NCBI RefSeq assembly: GCF_030272615.1
Contig: NC_081407.1
Location: 266,421,574 to 266,485,573, forward strand
Direction: 5' to 3'
DNA: 64,000 nucleotides
Source of the DNA: Cryptomeria japonica
Taxonomy: Eukaryota > Streptophyta > Pinopsida > Cupressales > Cupressaceae
The notes under the pieces were generated by a model. It did no database searches. It was not told the origin of the DNA and worked only from the letters and a program-made list of their open reading frames with translations. Shown piece after piece: positions 1 to 12,261 of the stretch. The first letter of the stretch is position 1, and the number at the start of each line of letters is the position of its first letter. The position numbers and the translations under genes were made by a program.

Positions 1-760
1 GAAAACAACTTTTGCCTATTGAAAATGACAAGATAGAATGAGTCCAAATGGAGCCAATTCCATGCTTTTATGAAATCACTATTATAATTCAAATTCAAAC
101 CAAAATGAGCACCAAAAATACCACTCCCAAGTAGAGAAAACTTTCCTCTTTCAAGTGTCTCCAAACTCCTACAACACCCAAAGAACTTGTCATTTGCCAA
201 CAAATGTCAAACGGGCAATGAAATTCAAAATGTTGCTAAAATAAGACTTTCCAAGAACCCACACCATCGCTTGAGTAGAAAATTCAAAATAATATCTTTG
301 ATAATAAATCACTATTGTTGATTTGATTAAATCACCCAAAAAGATATTATTTGTCAGTCTTATCCAAAAGGCCCTATTTACTATTTTTGGAAAGTCAAGC
401 TCACTAAAAATAGGAAGTGTTGATTTTTGAAAGGGGACATTATAAAAATTAAATGAATAATCTTTCCAAATGTATCCTATCATAGTTGACTTACTATTTT
501 TGGCCAATGGAGACTTAGTAAGTGTTATTTTTAGAAAAAGGGACATGACATTGTCACACTTGCAACTTTAATTTTGCTAGATATTATTTTAAACTTGCTC
601 CATGACCTTAAACATCACATATAGGATCCTTATAATCTTCATCAACTCTAATATGTAAGAATGATAGTTCTCAGAAGTACCATTACAAGTTGCTATGCTA
701 AGGATGAGAATTCAATTAGGGGGCAAAAGCATGGAGTTGTGTCACACTTTGGGCCAACTA

Positions 761-990
761 AGGGTAGTTTGGTCGGACTCAGTCTGGTTGAACTACCCCT
801 GGGCCACGTGGCACCACATGGCATTTGCGTGGCACCAAAATGGCATCGGGAGTCCAGCCAAACTGAGTTTGGTCAGACTTAATTCGACCGAACTCCCTTA
901 GTTCAAATGCTTTCATTAAAAAAAAATCAATTTTTTTTAATTGTTAGAACTAAGGTTAGTCCGGTCGGATTGAGTTCGGCCAAACTAGCC
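761..990. repeat. Degenerate GGTCGGACT/GGTCGAACT motif cluster
   Basis: Three imperfect copies of a roughly 30-base block built on GGTCGGACT followed by a diverged inverse-like GGTTGAACT begin near 765, 867 and 952. They are separated by GC-richer DNA that contrasts with the AT-rich surroundings. They may be the residue of a small transposon or satellite. Confidence 0.4.
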
Positions 991-2104
991 TATGTTTCAT
1001 GTGATGTGGCACAAAAAAGGTGAAAAAATCCATATTTTTGAAACTTTTCACTTATGCTCATTTTTTCTTCAAGCATTTTTTTTTTTTTTACAAAAATCGA
1101 AAAATACCCTTTTGTAGAGCTCGAAGTCATGAATCTAGACATATATTTTTTTAGTATTTTGATAACTTTTAATATTTTTTATTAATTAAACATTGTGAGT
1201 ATCTTTTTAAAGTTAAAAAAGAGCCTGATTAGAAATTTAAAAAGAAAATATTAAATGATATTAAAAAAAATTGAAAAAAATATTTTTCACTAGATGAGAG
1301 AATCTTCTCGAAAAAGGTATTTTTTTTTTGTTAATGATAAATTTAGTAGTCAAAAGGTGACACTAAATGAAAACTGTCAAATTTAGCTATGTTGGACTTC
1401 AAAATATTATAACGAGAAAAATATACATCAAAATTATTATTATTTTTTTTAACACTGCATATATATGTTCTCTATTTGGAAAAAAAAATCTGAAAAAATA
1501 AAGTTTGTTTTTAATTTTTTTTGGTGATGTCGACTAGAAACCCTAATTTTCAGCATTTTTCAACAATGAATTTTTTTTCTTTGAATTTATAAAAAAAAAT
1601 ATCAATTTAAAAATTAACAAACCTAAATCTCATTAATATTTCTACATTTTATTAGTTTACGTCATTTCAAAATTCAATTTAGAAATGTCACTTTTATGTG
1701 GTCGAAGTTAAACAATTTTAGTTGTGTTGGTTGGTTTCTTTATAAAAGTGTGACATAGGTTTGTGCTTTTACCCTAGGTTCCTACTTTATCTTAAGCCCT
1801 TAGATCTATTCAATGATGTTGATCAAGTTTCAACACATTCAAGTAAGAAAATCAAATGCCTATGACAATCCTTATGATCTCATATGTTGATGGAATGATC
1901 CTTAAGTAATGCTTTACTGATATGTGAATGAGTCGATACAATCAAACCAATTTTTTTTCAATAACTTCATACATATTCAATGAAAATGATATTGTCATAT
2001 GCAATTTCCAAGTGACTTCCTCCATTGGCACTTTCCTCCCTACAAAACCCCTTACCAATTAGTATTATGAATGGCATGCCAAATATCATACTTGAAAATA
2101 TTTT

Positions 2105-2525
2105 ATGTTCAGATCCCTCAAATGCCTTCTCTCTATTTTTCTCTCTCATTCACTCTGGATCTCTTCCTCTATCAATCCTACTACACATCTCTCTCTATCT
2201 CCCTCTCACTTGTCTCTTTATATCTTCCTATCCACATCTTTCTCTACCTCTATCTATTTCCCTATCTATTCTTATCTCTTTATATCACACCCCTCTTTTT
2301 TCTCTCCCTCTCTCTAGCTATCTCATTATCTCTCTTTACCCCTATATCTTTTTCTTTCTCTACCTCTTTATATATCACTTCCTATTTGTATATTTATCTT
2401 TCTCTCTCACACTCTCTCACACTCTCTCATTCTCCCCCTCTCTATATATTTATCTCTTCTATCTATATGCATCCCTCACTCCTCTATCTCTTTATCTCTC
2501 CCTCACCTTCTCCTTATCCACGAGG
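2105..2525. repeat. Low-complexity CTCTCTAT-type pyrimidine tract
   Basis: About 420 bases are dominated by CTCT, TATCT and CCCTCT words on the + strand. Three overlapping open frames span it and encode only Ser/Leu/Tyr-rich low-complexity peptide, so I treat it as a degenerate microsatellite and not as coding. Confidence 0.75.
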
Positions 2526-4774
2526 TATTGAACAAATATATATAAAAAAAGTAAGTCAAAATTTTCCCTCTTTGACCATCCAAACCTATCCGGCATACCC
2601 ATCACACACTAAGGTGTGATTGCTAGTCATTATGTTTATTAATGCCTGAACAAAATGATACTATGTTACCAAATTTCATCAAATTCATCTAGAACATGTA
2701 CAATGAAACACAAGGTAACCCTTTACAAGTAGGTTTTTAAATAGCTCTTGTTAATTGTCTTTCTATTTATAAATTGTTTATAAAAAAAATTGTGTATGTT
2801 TTTTTGTGCAATGTATTGTAATCAATAATCTGTTATCAAGAAAAAGAAAAGTGAAAAAGAAGGATTACAAAATTAGATTGAAAATAATATGAGAGAAAGT
2901 AGGAACCACAATTGTTCAATACCAAGGCCGAACATTAGGCCTTGTGGTTTTTTTCTTTTGGGAATGTTCCTAATCTTTAGAACTTAAACTAAGAAGGTTT
3001 TTTTCTATTCCCATTCATTAATATGTGTCCCTCTCACCAATATCAAATTGCTTCATGGTATTATCCAATGCTTTGCCTAGAATTTCTTGGTGATTGTTAA
3101 TATTATTGTTTTTAGTTACTGTAAAGAAATGTTTAGGTGAGTCTAAAGTTTAAGATGCTCTAATTGTTTTGTTTTTTTACTTATTCTAATATAAAAATTA
3201 TAATGAAGTTAGAGTTGGTTTTAAAATGAAATTGAAAAAGATGTTCTAAATTATTATTTGGTGTTATAGAAGGTGCAAAATTTTAATTATGGTTTAAGAA
3301 AAGTAAGATTATGACATGCTGAGGGTTATGCATGTCAATTTTGTATCTTAAGATGCTTGATATTTGATATTAGGAATTATTTATTCATTTTCAAACAATT
3401 TTCTTAATGATTAACTATAGAATAAAAGTAATAATGTTGTCTATTAGGTTTATTGTTTTAGGTGTCTTTTTTGATTTTGTTGTTTGTTCTATTGTTTGTA
3501 ATAAATAATACAATTGTGATGTTGGTGTGAATGGTTGTATTATAATGCTCACCTCCAATTTAAATTTTTATATAATAGATCTCTCACTTTTTTCTATCAA
3601 GATAATTTTTTGATGAATAAGTGTTTCATTATCATTTATTGGAAAATAATGGTAAACATATTCACAAAACAAGGTGGGTGGATAAGAAATTGCGCCATAA
3701 TAGTCTAAACGAGGTCAAAGCATGGATCAAAAAATAAATTTAAAAACTAGTCACTAGATGGCAACAATAGAAGAAAAAGGAGAGAAGGGTCTTAACCATT
3801 CAACTTGCCCCACACATCAACAAAGTCCAGAGTATTCACGATAAGATCTCATCCATCATCATCATTCTCTTTATCTTTATCATCATGAATTTATAAATAT
3901 CTAGTGCTAATTGAAGAAACTTGTTGGAATCAAACTCATATAGAAGCTCCACAAAGATGCCATCCACAAGCACCACTCATGGGATGTGGAGAGGTTGAGT
4001 GTTATTGAGCAGATTATGGTGCACTCTAATACCTACAAAATTCTCTACCAAATGGGGAAGAAGATCGTGATCAAAAAAATTTAAGGCTATTGCATATTTA
4101 TTTGTTTTGTGATCAATGTTTGTCCATTGTTCTTTAGTTTGCCTTCATGATATGCAAATTAATTGTTTAGATATATAGGGGTTTTGATGACCCATTAAGT
4201 ATTTGGTCAAGAATTGGTTTTCAAATTTTATTAAATTCAACAACTTTAGTCTTAACATATACATTCCCATCACTTATAAATAATGGGAAGTGGAGTAAAC
4301 ATGAGTATGTGAGGATATTTTGGTGAACAGGAAAATTTGTGGGAGATAGATTCAATGGCTGCCATAATATTTTTGGTGATGATTATACACAAATTAATTA
4401 TCACCATAGAAGTGTGTTAGTGAATTCACCTTTGAACTACTAAGCCAACATGTGGAAGACTTGAGGGCAAAATTATATTAAGTGAAATAAAAAATGAAAA
4501 TTTATATATTAATGTTTCTAGTAATATAAGGCATAGGAAGATTCTCCATGAGAGTTGAGCTAAATAAAAAAAAAGGACCATAATGGATTTTAACATTTCT
4601 ATACACAACCTTCCTAATCATAATGTTTGATTCTTTTCTATTATAAAAATTAATATGATTATTTTTTAGCATATGTTCCATTACTAAATCCAAATTTTTC
4701 TTTGGATTGAAAACAGATTACTAATATTAAAAAAAATACATCTTATGTAAGCTTGTTATACCATTAGTGTTATG

Positions 4775-6166
4775 TGTTGGTAGTAACGCTTGGCATTTGA
4801 TGCCAAAAACATCTATGATGTATATGGCGTGTCTTCTATGGTGTCTATGGTATATATGATGTGCTCTCTATGGTGTCTATGTATAAGGTGTGCCTCTAGT
4901 ACAATGATATGTATGGGTGTATGTTTTGGATGGTTTAGACCACAATGGAAATATGCTATAAGTTGTTTTTGTAACATTGTTCACTTTGGTTATATAAGTA
5001 AGATCTACTTGCTTGGATTTTCTTTGTGATGCTCAAGTGTTCTTTGTGATACTCAAGTATAAAATCACAACCATTTCAAAATAATTTCATCATATCAAAG
5101 CATAATATTGTTTCTCTTTCATTATGGTTACTATCAAGAAGCATGTTCAAATGCAGTGACAATGTTTTAAGACTTGTATTATGACAAAGTCATAAACCCT
5201 CATTAAGGGTTTATAAGATTGTTTTATAAAACAAATTTATTTCTCAGTGGAGTCATCTACCAATATCAAGTCTTGGCAATTGTACAAATTGTTTTCTTGA
5301 GAGGTTTACCATTAGAATGCAATTATGAGTTTTCAAGGCAATTAGACAGGTGATTTTTTAACTTCAACAGGTTCAACAAGTTTGTCGATAGAGTGTTCAA
5401 CTTGAACAAGTTGGTCAATAGAGTGTTCAACTTGAACAAGTTGCTACATAACTAAGTCTTTGAAAACAAATGATGATAAGATATAAAAATAATGATATTC
5501 TTTATGTGTTTTTTTTATGAGATATGATATAAGAAAAGTGTTGCAATAGAGGGAATGTGTCGAATGCATGGAAAGTAATCTTGACAGTCTCTTTTCATAA
5601 TGAAAGAGCAGTGATATTCTGTGTATTGAAGCAATGTCCAAGTAATGAAAGATTCTACATATAAAAGTCTATAATTTACAATAAATGTGAGAAAAAGTGC
5701 TTGACAAGTCTATACTTCTTTTGTTTCATGATTTTCATAACATTGTTGTTGGGTTTTGGTGCTCTTGATTGTGAATACAGAGTTGTGATAGAGTCAGTGA
5801 AATGAATTGAAAACAAAGTTTAATCTCTGTAATTTTCTTGTCCTTAGATCATTGGATATTGTTATAGAGCCAATGAGGTAGTGGTAATGTTTGCCAGTGA
5901 GGGATCAACTTTGTAACCAATGAAGTTCTTCATAGTGAATGGTTCAAAGTGGTTTTTTTACCCTTTTAAGGGTTTTCTACTTCTAAAAATTGTGTTCTCT
6001 CTTTGCATTCATATTGTGTTTGAAATTAATTCATCATTTATGTTTCAAGTTACTAAATGATACTTGTATTATCAAATTTATTTAAGTGCATTCTATGAAA
6101 AAGATATAATTGGTTTTGTGTGTCACTAATTCACTCCCCCTCTTAGTGACCTTAGGTATTCCATCA
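4775..6166 (+). mobile_element. 5' LTR of copia element A
   Basis: The LTR runs from TGTTGG to CCATCA and is followed two bases later by a canonical initiator-Met primer site, so the right end is firm. The left end is chosen from the TGTTGG start and a nearby short palindrome (TTGGCAT..ATGCCAA) of the kind found near the ends of other copia LTRs here. No partner LTR is in the window. The pyrimidine run CACTCCCCCTCTTAGTGACC just before the end matches the terminal layout of the other copia LTRs. A 30-base direct duplication lies at about 5382-5441. Confidence 0.6.
5382..5441. repeat. 30-bp tandem duplication inside LTR A
   Basis: Two adjacent near-identical 30-base units share the core GAGTGTTCAACTTGAACAAG, itself partly palindromic (TTCAACTTGAA). 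Confidence 0.6.
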
Positions 6167-6168
6167 AT

Positions 6169-6180
6169 TGGTATCAGAGC
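6169..6180 (+). promoter_or_regulatory. Primer binding site of element A (tRNA-iMet)
   Basis: TGGTATCAGAGC is the standard plant copia primer site, complementary to the 3' end of initiator methionine tRNA. It sits two bases after the LTR end. Confidence 0.9.
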
Positions 6181-6240
6181 CAAGTACATTGCAGTGGCTT
6201 AACAACCTAATGTTGATCCTGATACTGGAATACTATTAAG

Positions 6241-7098
6241 ATGGCTTAGGAGGGTTCCTCTACTTCAAAAGCACCTCTGTTTGATGGGACTGATTATGCT
6301 TTCTCAAAAGTTAGAATGCAAACATATTTGATTTCTCTGGGTGTTGATGTTTGGGCCTTAGTTGTCAATGGTTATAGTGTGCCTGCTACTATACCCATAG
6401 ATGCAACTGGCAAAAAGGATTATGAAATAGATTTTAAAGAAAACGGTGCTATATTGTGTGGATTGTCAAAGGAAGAGTGTGTAAAAATTATGAATTGTAA
6501 GTCCTCACAGGAAGTTTGAAATAAGTTGAATAATATCTACTATGATAATGATAAAGTAAAATAGGCTAAGATACAAACACTTAGAGAAAAATTTGAAGAT
6601 ATGAATATGAATGATGAAGAAAAAATAGCAGTCTACTTTCTTAGAGTTGATGAAACACAATGCCATCTGTGGTCTAGGTGAAGAAATAGATTATAAAGAT
6701 GTTGTCAAAAAGGTAATGAGATCCTTGACATATAGCTATGATTTCAAACTATCTGCAATAGAAGAGCTTAAAGATTTAAACACTCTGACAATGGATGATT
6801 TTCATGGAACTCTCATTTCCTATGAGATGAGAACATGCCAAGAAGAGTCATCCAATAGGGAAATTTCTTTTAAAACCAAAAATAAAAGCGAAGAAGTCAA
6901 ATCTGATTCAAAATATGATATAGAAGATGAAAATTTGGTTAGCAAACTAAGAAAGGGGTCAGGAAAATATAAAGGCAAACTTCCTTTCAAAAGTTTTAAC
7001 TGTGGAAGGATAGGACATTTTGTAGCCAAGTGTCCCTATGATGATAGTGATAAAGAAAATATAGCAAAACAATTTAAAAATAAACCTCACTACTATTA
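6241..7098 (+). pseudogene. copia A gag (broken, 5' part only)
   Basis: This is the Gag start of a Ty1/copia polyprotein. The opening region has the PLFDGTDY-type block and the LCGLSKEE segment of the UBN2/retrotran gag domain. The end carries a zinc knuckle, SFNCGRIGHFVAKC, whose first Cys is Ser. The frame is broken: TAG is the third codon (CAG expected), TGA stands where Trp is expected near 6517, another TAG lies near 6562, and there is a frameshift near 6650. It stops abruptly at the left end of reverse element B; the rest of the polyprotein is not in the window. The family call is firm and the gene is dead. Confidence 0.85.
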
Positions 7099-8321
7099 GA
7101 TAGTTCAAATAATCGGAAGACAACTGAGAGTGCGGGGGGGTAATCAGTTGTCACCACATTACCGGAACCTTAAGCAATTAAGACTTTAATACCGAAACCT
7201 AAAAGATCAATACCAGAATGCATAACCTAATTATCGAGATAGCAGATATATCAATTAAGTACAAGAAAAAACTAGAGAATAAATACCATCCACATGACAC
7301 CAAGATTTGTACGTGGAAAACTCGATAAAGGGAAAAACCACGATGGGAAGCCTACCCACAGTTAGATAATACTTCTATAGTAAGTATGTGATTACAAATG
7401 AGGGTCCTACACTTATAGGGAGGCCAACAGCCTAGAGCACACTGCTCATCACAAAAGGAGTCTCACTGACTACATAAAAATCCAGACTATAATCTAGAAG
7501 AGAGAATGAACTGCAATGATAGCATCTCCTATGCCTGAATACAATTCCGGTTAAGCTCAATACTGAAGGACTAAATCCTCTTACATAAACCCAACTCGAT
7601 CACCAATGATCGACCAATTCCTCTACATGAATGATTATTACATTATTCGCTCCTATACATCCTTTTCATCCTCACATATGATCTACAATGAGATCTTATA
7701 TCATATATATATAAACCCTCGACCACAAACAATAAGGTCAGCCACCAGACAATAAAACAATTACATAATTACAAAACATGTTGGCCTGAGACCAAACAAA
7801 TAATATCCAACCCATAAGACATCCTAGAAACACATTGAGAGGTCCAATCAACACACTACATTAAGCTGGTCCATAACCTAGGTAGTATCGGACCCAATTT
7901 AGGTCCACACACGCTAAAGAAATGATCCCAATCAACCAAGTCTCAAACACGATCACCATTAGCATCCTGAATCTCTACTAGAAGCCGCACCAACACCACT
8001 TATGCATATCATCAAAGATCTTCAACAAATCTCTGTTGGCGAAACCCTCACCGGAACAACAAACCAAGCTTACCAGCATATAAGATAGCATCCGATCACC
8101 AAATCAAAACCAACTGACTGAACATGAATTTGAGTAGCATAAATAACATTATAAGCCAAAACATACCAGAGCATACCAAATCATCATGATCTAATCCAAC
8201 CAGAAACCAAACAACCTACCCAGACCAGAAGGATATCGGTAAAATAGCCAAAACAACTAGTGTTGACATCAATGACAAAACATCAATGCAACACATAATC
8301 AATTCCTCTAAATGGCCAACA
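7099..8321 (-). mobile_element. 3' LTR of copia B
   Basis: On the minus strand the LTR starts TGTTGGCCATT at 8321, directly after a polypurine tract. It ends near 7099, about 30 bases past a run of C (seen as GGGGGGG at 7134-7140) that sits near the 3' end of other copia LTRs in this window. The left end is uncertain by a few bases because no clear CA terminus or target duplication is visible. Without a partner LTR its length cannot be tested. Confidence 0.6.
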
Positions 8322-8563
8322 ATCTCCTCCTTTGGCATTGATGGCAACACTAGATGTGAAAACATCCAAGTGCCAAGAAATGCCAAACAAATCTCCCACA
8401 AAAGAATATAGCAATGAAGTTCTGAAATTTCTCCCCCTAATGTATATATCCCTTAAGGTTTTCACATGAATATCTCTCCCCCTTTGACATCAATGCCAAA
8501 AATATGACATAAATATCAAAGCAAAAACAAAAACCAGAAAACCACAAAACTAACTACTCCCCC
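8322..8563 (-). promoter_or_regulatory. Polypurine tracts of copia B
   Basis: Four purine tracts read on the minus strand: AAAGGAGGAGA touching the LTR (8322-8333), then AGGGGGAGAAA near 8428, CAAAGGGGGAGAGA near 8473 and AGGGGGAGTAG near 8553. The LTR-adjacent one should prime plus-strand synthesis. The AAAGGGGGAGA type is shared with elements E and G. Confidence 0.65.
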
Positions 8564-8640
8564 TGAGCAGTAGCATCCCCACATCAATCCCAAATGAATA
8601 ATATCTCTGATAATGCATACTGGACTGATGCCAAATAGAA

Positions 8641-10801
8641 TCAATCAGTTCTCTGCCAGAGGGGCAGAAACCCCTAATCTGTCTCTGAGGTACTCAAATG
8701 ATTCTTTAAGCAAAGGTTTAGTGAAAATATCTGCAATCTGCTCTTTAGTGTTCACATAAACCAGTCAACTTCATTTTCTTACACCTTCTCCTTAAAAAAT
8801 TTATACTTCATAGATATGTGCTTTGTGTTAGAGTAAAATACCGGATTGTTTGATATGTCTATAGCAATAGTGTTATCACAGTGAATAACTACCGGTCCAA
8901 TGCAATGCCCTTTTATGTCCTTCAACATTTGCTTCATCCGCATAACTTGTGTATAGTTAATAGCAACAACAACATACTCAACTTCAGTAGTAGATAAAGA
9001 AGTACATGATTGTTTCATGTTGATTCATGAAATAAGTGTCTTTCCAAGAAAGAAAGCTCCACTAGAAGTACTTTTACGGTCATCAACATCACTTGCCCAA
9101 TCTGCATCTGTATATGCATATAAAGTAAAGTAATCTTCCATAGGGTACCACAAACCATATTCAGATGTACCTTGTAAGTATCTAAAAATTCTTTTCACCG
9201 CACTCTCATGATTGTCTCTAGGATCACTTTGATATCTTGATGCAATGAAAACATCATTCATTACATCAAGCCTATTTTGAGTCAAATATAGCAGACCTCC
9301 AATCATAGACTTGTATCTTGTAGGATTTACCAGTGTAGATTCATCTTTCCTTGTCAATTTCTCACTTGTAACCATATGAGTACTTATCGGTTTAGAGTCT
9401 TCCATACCAAATTTCTTCAACATCTCCCTAGCATACTTAGTTTGATAGATGAAAATACCTTTATCAGTCTGAGTAATCTGCATACCTAAGAAAAATTTCA
9501 TTTCCCCAATTATAGACATCTCACATTCATTCTCCATATTGTTAGCAAATTCCATGCACAGCTTATCTTCACCTCCAAAAATAATGTCATCAACAAAAAC
9601 CTCAATAATCAATATATCATCATCAATGACTATAATATAGATTACTGTTAGCATTACCTTTAGTGAAACCAAGCTTCAAAATATATTTATCTAACCTTGC
9701 ATACCAAGCTCTAGGTGCTTGTTTCAATCTATATAAGGTTTTCTTTAACCTCCAAACCATGTTTTTATCATCTGAAAGCGAAAAACCATCAGGTTGATCA
9801 ATATAAACTTCCTCATCAAGATCCCCATACAGAAAGGCACACTTAACATCCATTTAATAAACCTTGTAGTTTTTATATACAACATAGGTAAGAAATAATC
9901 TTACGACTTCAATCCTAGCTACGGGTGCAAAATTTTCACCATAATCAATTCCTTCCTTCTGAGAATATCCTTTACAAACCAATCTATCTTTATTCCTCAC
10001 AACTTGTCCATCTTCATTTAATTTATTCCTAAAAACCCATTTAGTTCCAATAACATTCTTAATTTTAGGCCGGGGAACTAAAATCCATGTGTTATTCTTC
10101 TCTATTTGATCTAATTCTTCTTCCATAGCTTTCAACCAACATTCATCTTTACATGCTTCAATTACTGATACCGGTTCAACTTGATAAATTAAATATACCT
10201 CATTAGTTGTCAATCTCCTTCTTGTCATCACTCCATTGTTCTTATCCCCAATGATTTGATCTTTCAACTGATTCAACCTTACATGCCTAGGAGTCTTCTG
10301 ATTCTCTGTTCCTCTTTCTGTTACTATTGAATTTTCTGATACTGTCAGAGTAACTGGTTCAACATTCTGTTCTGGTAAAGGTGTTACCGGATCAGTTATG
10401 ATCATTTCCACTGGCGGTTCTTGCTCATAAATTCTGATTTGACTTCTATTCAGCTCATCCACCTTGACATTAGCGTTCTCCACAATTCTCTACAATCTCT
10501 TGTTTTAATATCTATATGCTTTGTTTTCATTAGAATAAGCAAGAAATATTCCTTCATCACATCTAGGATCAAATTTGCCAATGAAATCATCTCTCCTGAT
10601 ATAACATTTACTACCAAAGATTTTGAAATACTTAACTATAGGTATATTGACAAACCATAATTCATAAGGTGTCTTACCGATTTCTCCTTTGATATGTACT
10701 ATGTTGAATGTATAAATTGTTGTGCTCACTGCTTCTCTCCAGCAGATATGAGGTAGATTAGCTTCCATCACCATGGTTCTAGAAGCATCCAAGATAGTTA
10801 T
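8641..10801 (-). pseudogene. copia B pol: integrase end, RT, RNase H
   Basis: Minus-strand order: integrase tail (SKCYIRRDD, DEGIFLAYS), an acidic linker, then the RT_2-type reverse transcriptase with [53 protein letters not shown] and the catalytic FVDDIIFGG near 9580. RNase H follows with YTDADWASD, a Glu in TEVEY and an Asp in HCDNT. The C-terminal IADIFTKPL block ends at TGA 8641. Breaks: TAA for expected CAA before MDVKCAF, a TAG (CAG expected) and a TAA in the integrase tail, a frameshift near 9650, and one between the two RNase H pieces near 9020. It is non-functional and its 5' part was lost to the insertion of C. Confidence 0.9.
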
Positions 10802-12220
10802 TGTAGACACATAAATCTGTCCGCTTAATTAAATGAATATTTAGTATTTATTTGATTATTTAAACCATCAATCAACAATTAATTAAATTAATATTTAATT
10901 AATTCATCTTGAATCTATTCTCCTATTAATTAAATAAATTATTCAATTTATTTAAATTAATTCATTAAACCATACTCTAACAATTAATTAAATGAATAAA
11001 GCATATTTGTTTAAATTAACACCTTTCCTCATTTAAATATTTATTTAAATCTCTAAAACCCTCCCACTTGCATTCTCCTACAAATGCAAGTTGCACCAAT
11101 AAATAGATTTTGTTTCTAAATAAAATCATATTTTCTCTCACCCACCAAACCCACTTGCCTCCTAAACCCCTTCTAGATTCTTCTAATCCATTCCAATTTA
11201 GCCTAATTCATCTCCTAATTATTGTCACATTCCTAAGAAAAGAGAAGTCACTTCTCAAAGCCTCCAAAGTCTTTGAAATGCATTTAAAGGCTTTTATTCT
11301 TCAACAAGTTAACCCCCAAAGTCTTCCAAACCATTTATGGCTCTTACATAACCACTAATGGTTAACTCAACTTAACCACATGGTTAGAGGCTTTCCTTCT
11401 AACTCAACCCTCATTTAACTCACGGGTCTCTTCAAGCATTCATTTCTTTGACCAGTGTTATCCCCATTAACTCTTGCACAAGAGTTTATCCATTGGATAA
11501 AAGAAATTACCCTCGGATAAAAGTTGTATCCACTAACTCAAGCCTAACCAAACCCTCCTAGGGTAACCTTCATGTCATCTCAAGAATTTAATTCTTCTTC
11601 CCTCTCCTCTCAAGCCATCTTATGTTGACACTTGTCATCATGGGTTTGAGTTGAAAGCCATCACATGGATCACAAACCCATCAATCCTATCCCTTCACAA
11701 ACCCACTCAATATTGACCATCCATTGCCCTGTTTCCCCTATTAATAAAGCTCTTATTCTTCATTTTCAGAATCAAGTCTTTTGTGCATCAAACTTATAGT
11801 CATTTTAGAGAGCATTAGAAAGCATTTTGCATTGTTATTATACTAAGATTCACATAAACTAATTAGGAGCTTTCTCATAGTAAATCATTTGCACTTGCAT
11901 AAGCATTTGTTTTTCATTTTTACAACCATCTTGAATCTTCATATGACATCCATGGATAGTGTTAAAAGCTGAGAGCTACACTCATGTGGGACTTGGAGAG
12001 GAGAGGAACAAGGGAGAAACATCTATGAGCATTCTTGAGAGCATCTTGGGAGGTTTTCTTTCTCTTTTTCATTTATGTATGCTCTTTATTGTGTTCCTTA
12101 TATCTCTTTTGATATTCATCTTAAGGTTTTTAAGTTCATTTGTATTTAGTTTTGGTTGTAACTAATCTACTAATGTTTGAACTTGTGTTTTGCGCCTTGT
12201 GCCCCTTTTGCATTGCATCA
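10802..12220 (+). mobile_element. 5' LTR of gypsy C
   Basis: It starts TGTAGACAC and ends GCATTGCATCA, with the primer site two bases later, giving 1419 bp. The first 540 bases match the truncated 3' LTR at 38919-39462. The first 250 bases are AT-rich with repeated TTAATTAAAT words. CCCTATTAATAAAG near 11736 holds a polyadenylation-like AATAAA. Confidence 0.85.
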
Positions 12221-12222
12221 TT

Positions 12223-12261
12223 TGGTGAACCTAACGTGAATCGAACATGCAACCTTATGAT
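12223..12261 (+). promoter_or_regulatory. Extended primer site of C, tRNA-Trp-like
   Basis: TGGTGAACCTAACGTGAATC followed by GAACATGCAACCTT reads as the reverse complement of the 3' third of nuclear tryptophan tRNA (CCA end, acceptor stem, T arm), with about three mismatches in the first 34 bases and a further partial match to 12261. Usual primer sites match about 18 bases or fewer. The comparison is from my recall of plant tRNA-Trp and needs an alignment. A weaker copy of the same site occurs on the minus strand at 42190-42207. Confidence 0.7.

Larger units (their letters stand above)
1..4774. other. Gene-poor AT-rich flank
   Basis: I see no supportable gene in this stretch. Open frames are short and none shows a motif I recognise. 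A reverse frame of 118 codons at 190-546 is the longest outside low-complexity DNA, and I cannot assign it. The stretch is rich in A and T runs and contains two separate repeat features listed below. It is the left flank of copia element A. Confidence 0.6.
7099..10801 (-). mobile_element. copia element B (3' half, reverse)
   Basis: Read on the minus strand this is the 3' part of a copia element: integrase C-terminus, reverse transcriptase, RNase H, polypurine tracts, 3' LTR. It lies inside the gag of element A and is itself cut at 10801 by gypsy element C, which begins exactly at the next base. The 5' half of B is not visible beyond C, so it was deleted or lies outside. Its multiple purine tracts resemble Sirevirus-type copia elements; that lineage call is inference. 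Confidence 0.8.

Noticed and set aside
190-546. 118-codon reverse frame
   Set aside because: Not low complexity but without any motif, neighbour or duplication to support it; left unannotated.
2025-2619. Three overlapping + frames of 70-182 codons
   Set aside because: They are translations of a CTCT/TATC low-complexity tract; composition is Ser/Leu/Tyr only, and all three frames are open at once.
12223-12261. tRNA-Trp gene on the minus strand
   Set aside because: Only the 3' third of the tRNA matches; anticodon and D arms are missing, and the site is exactly where a primer site is expected.
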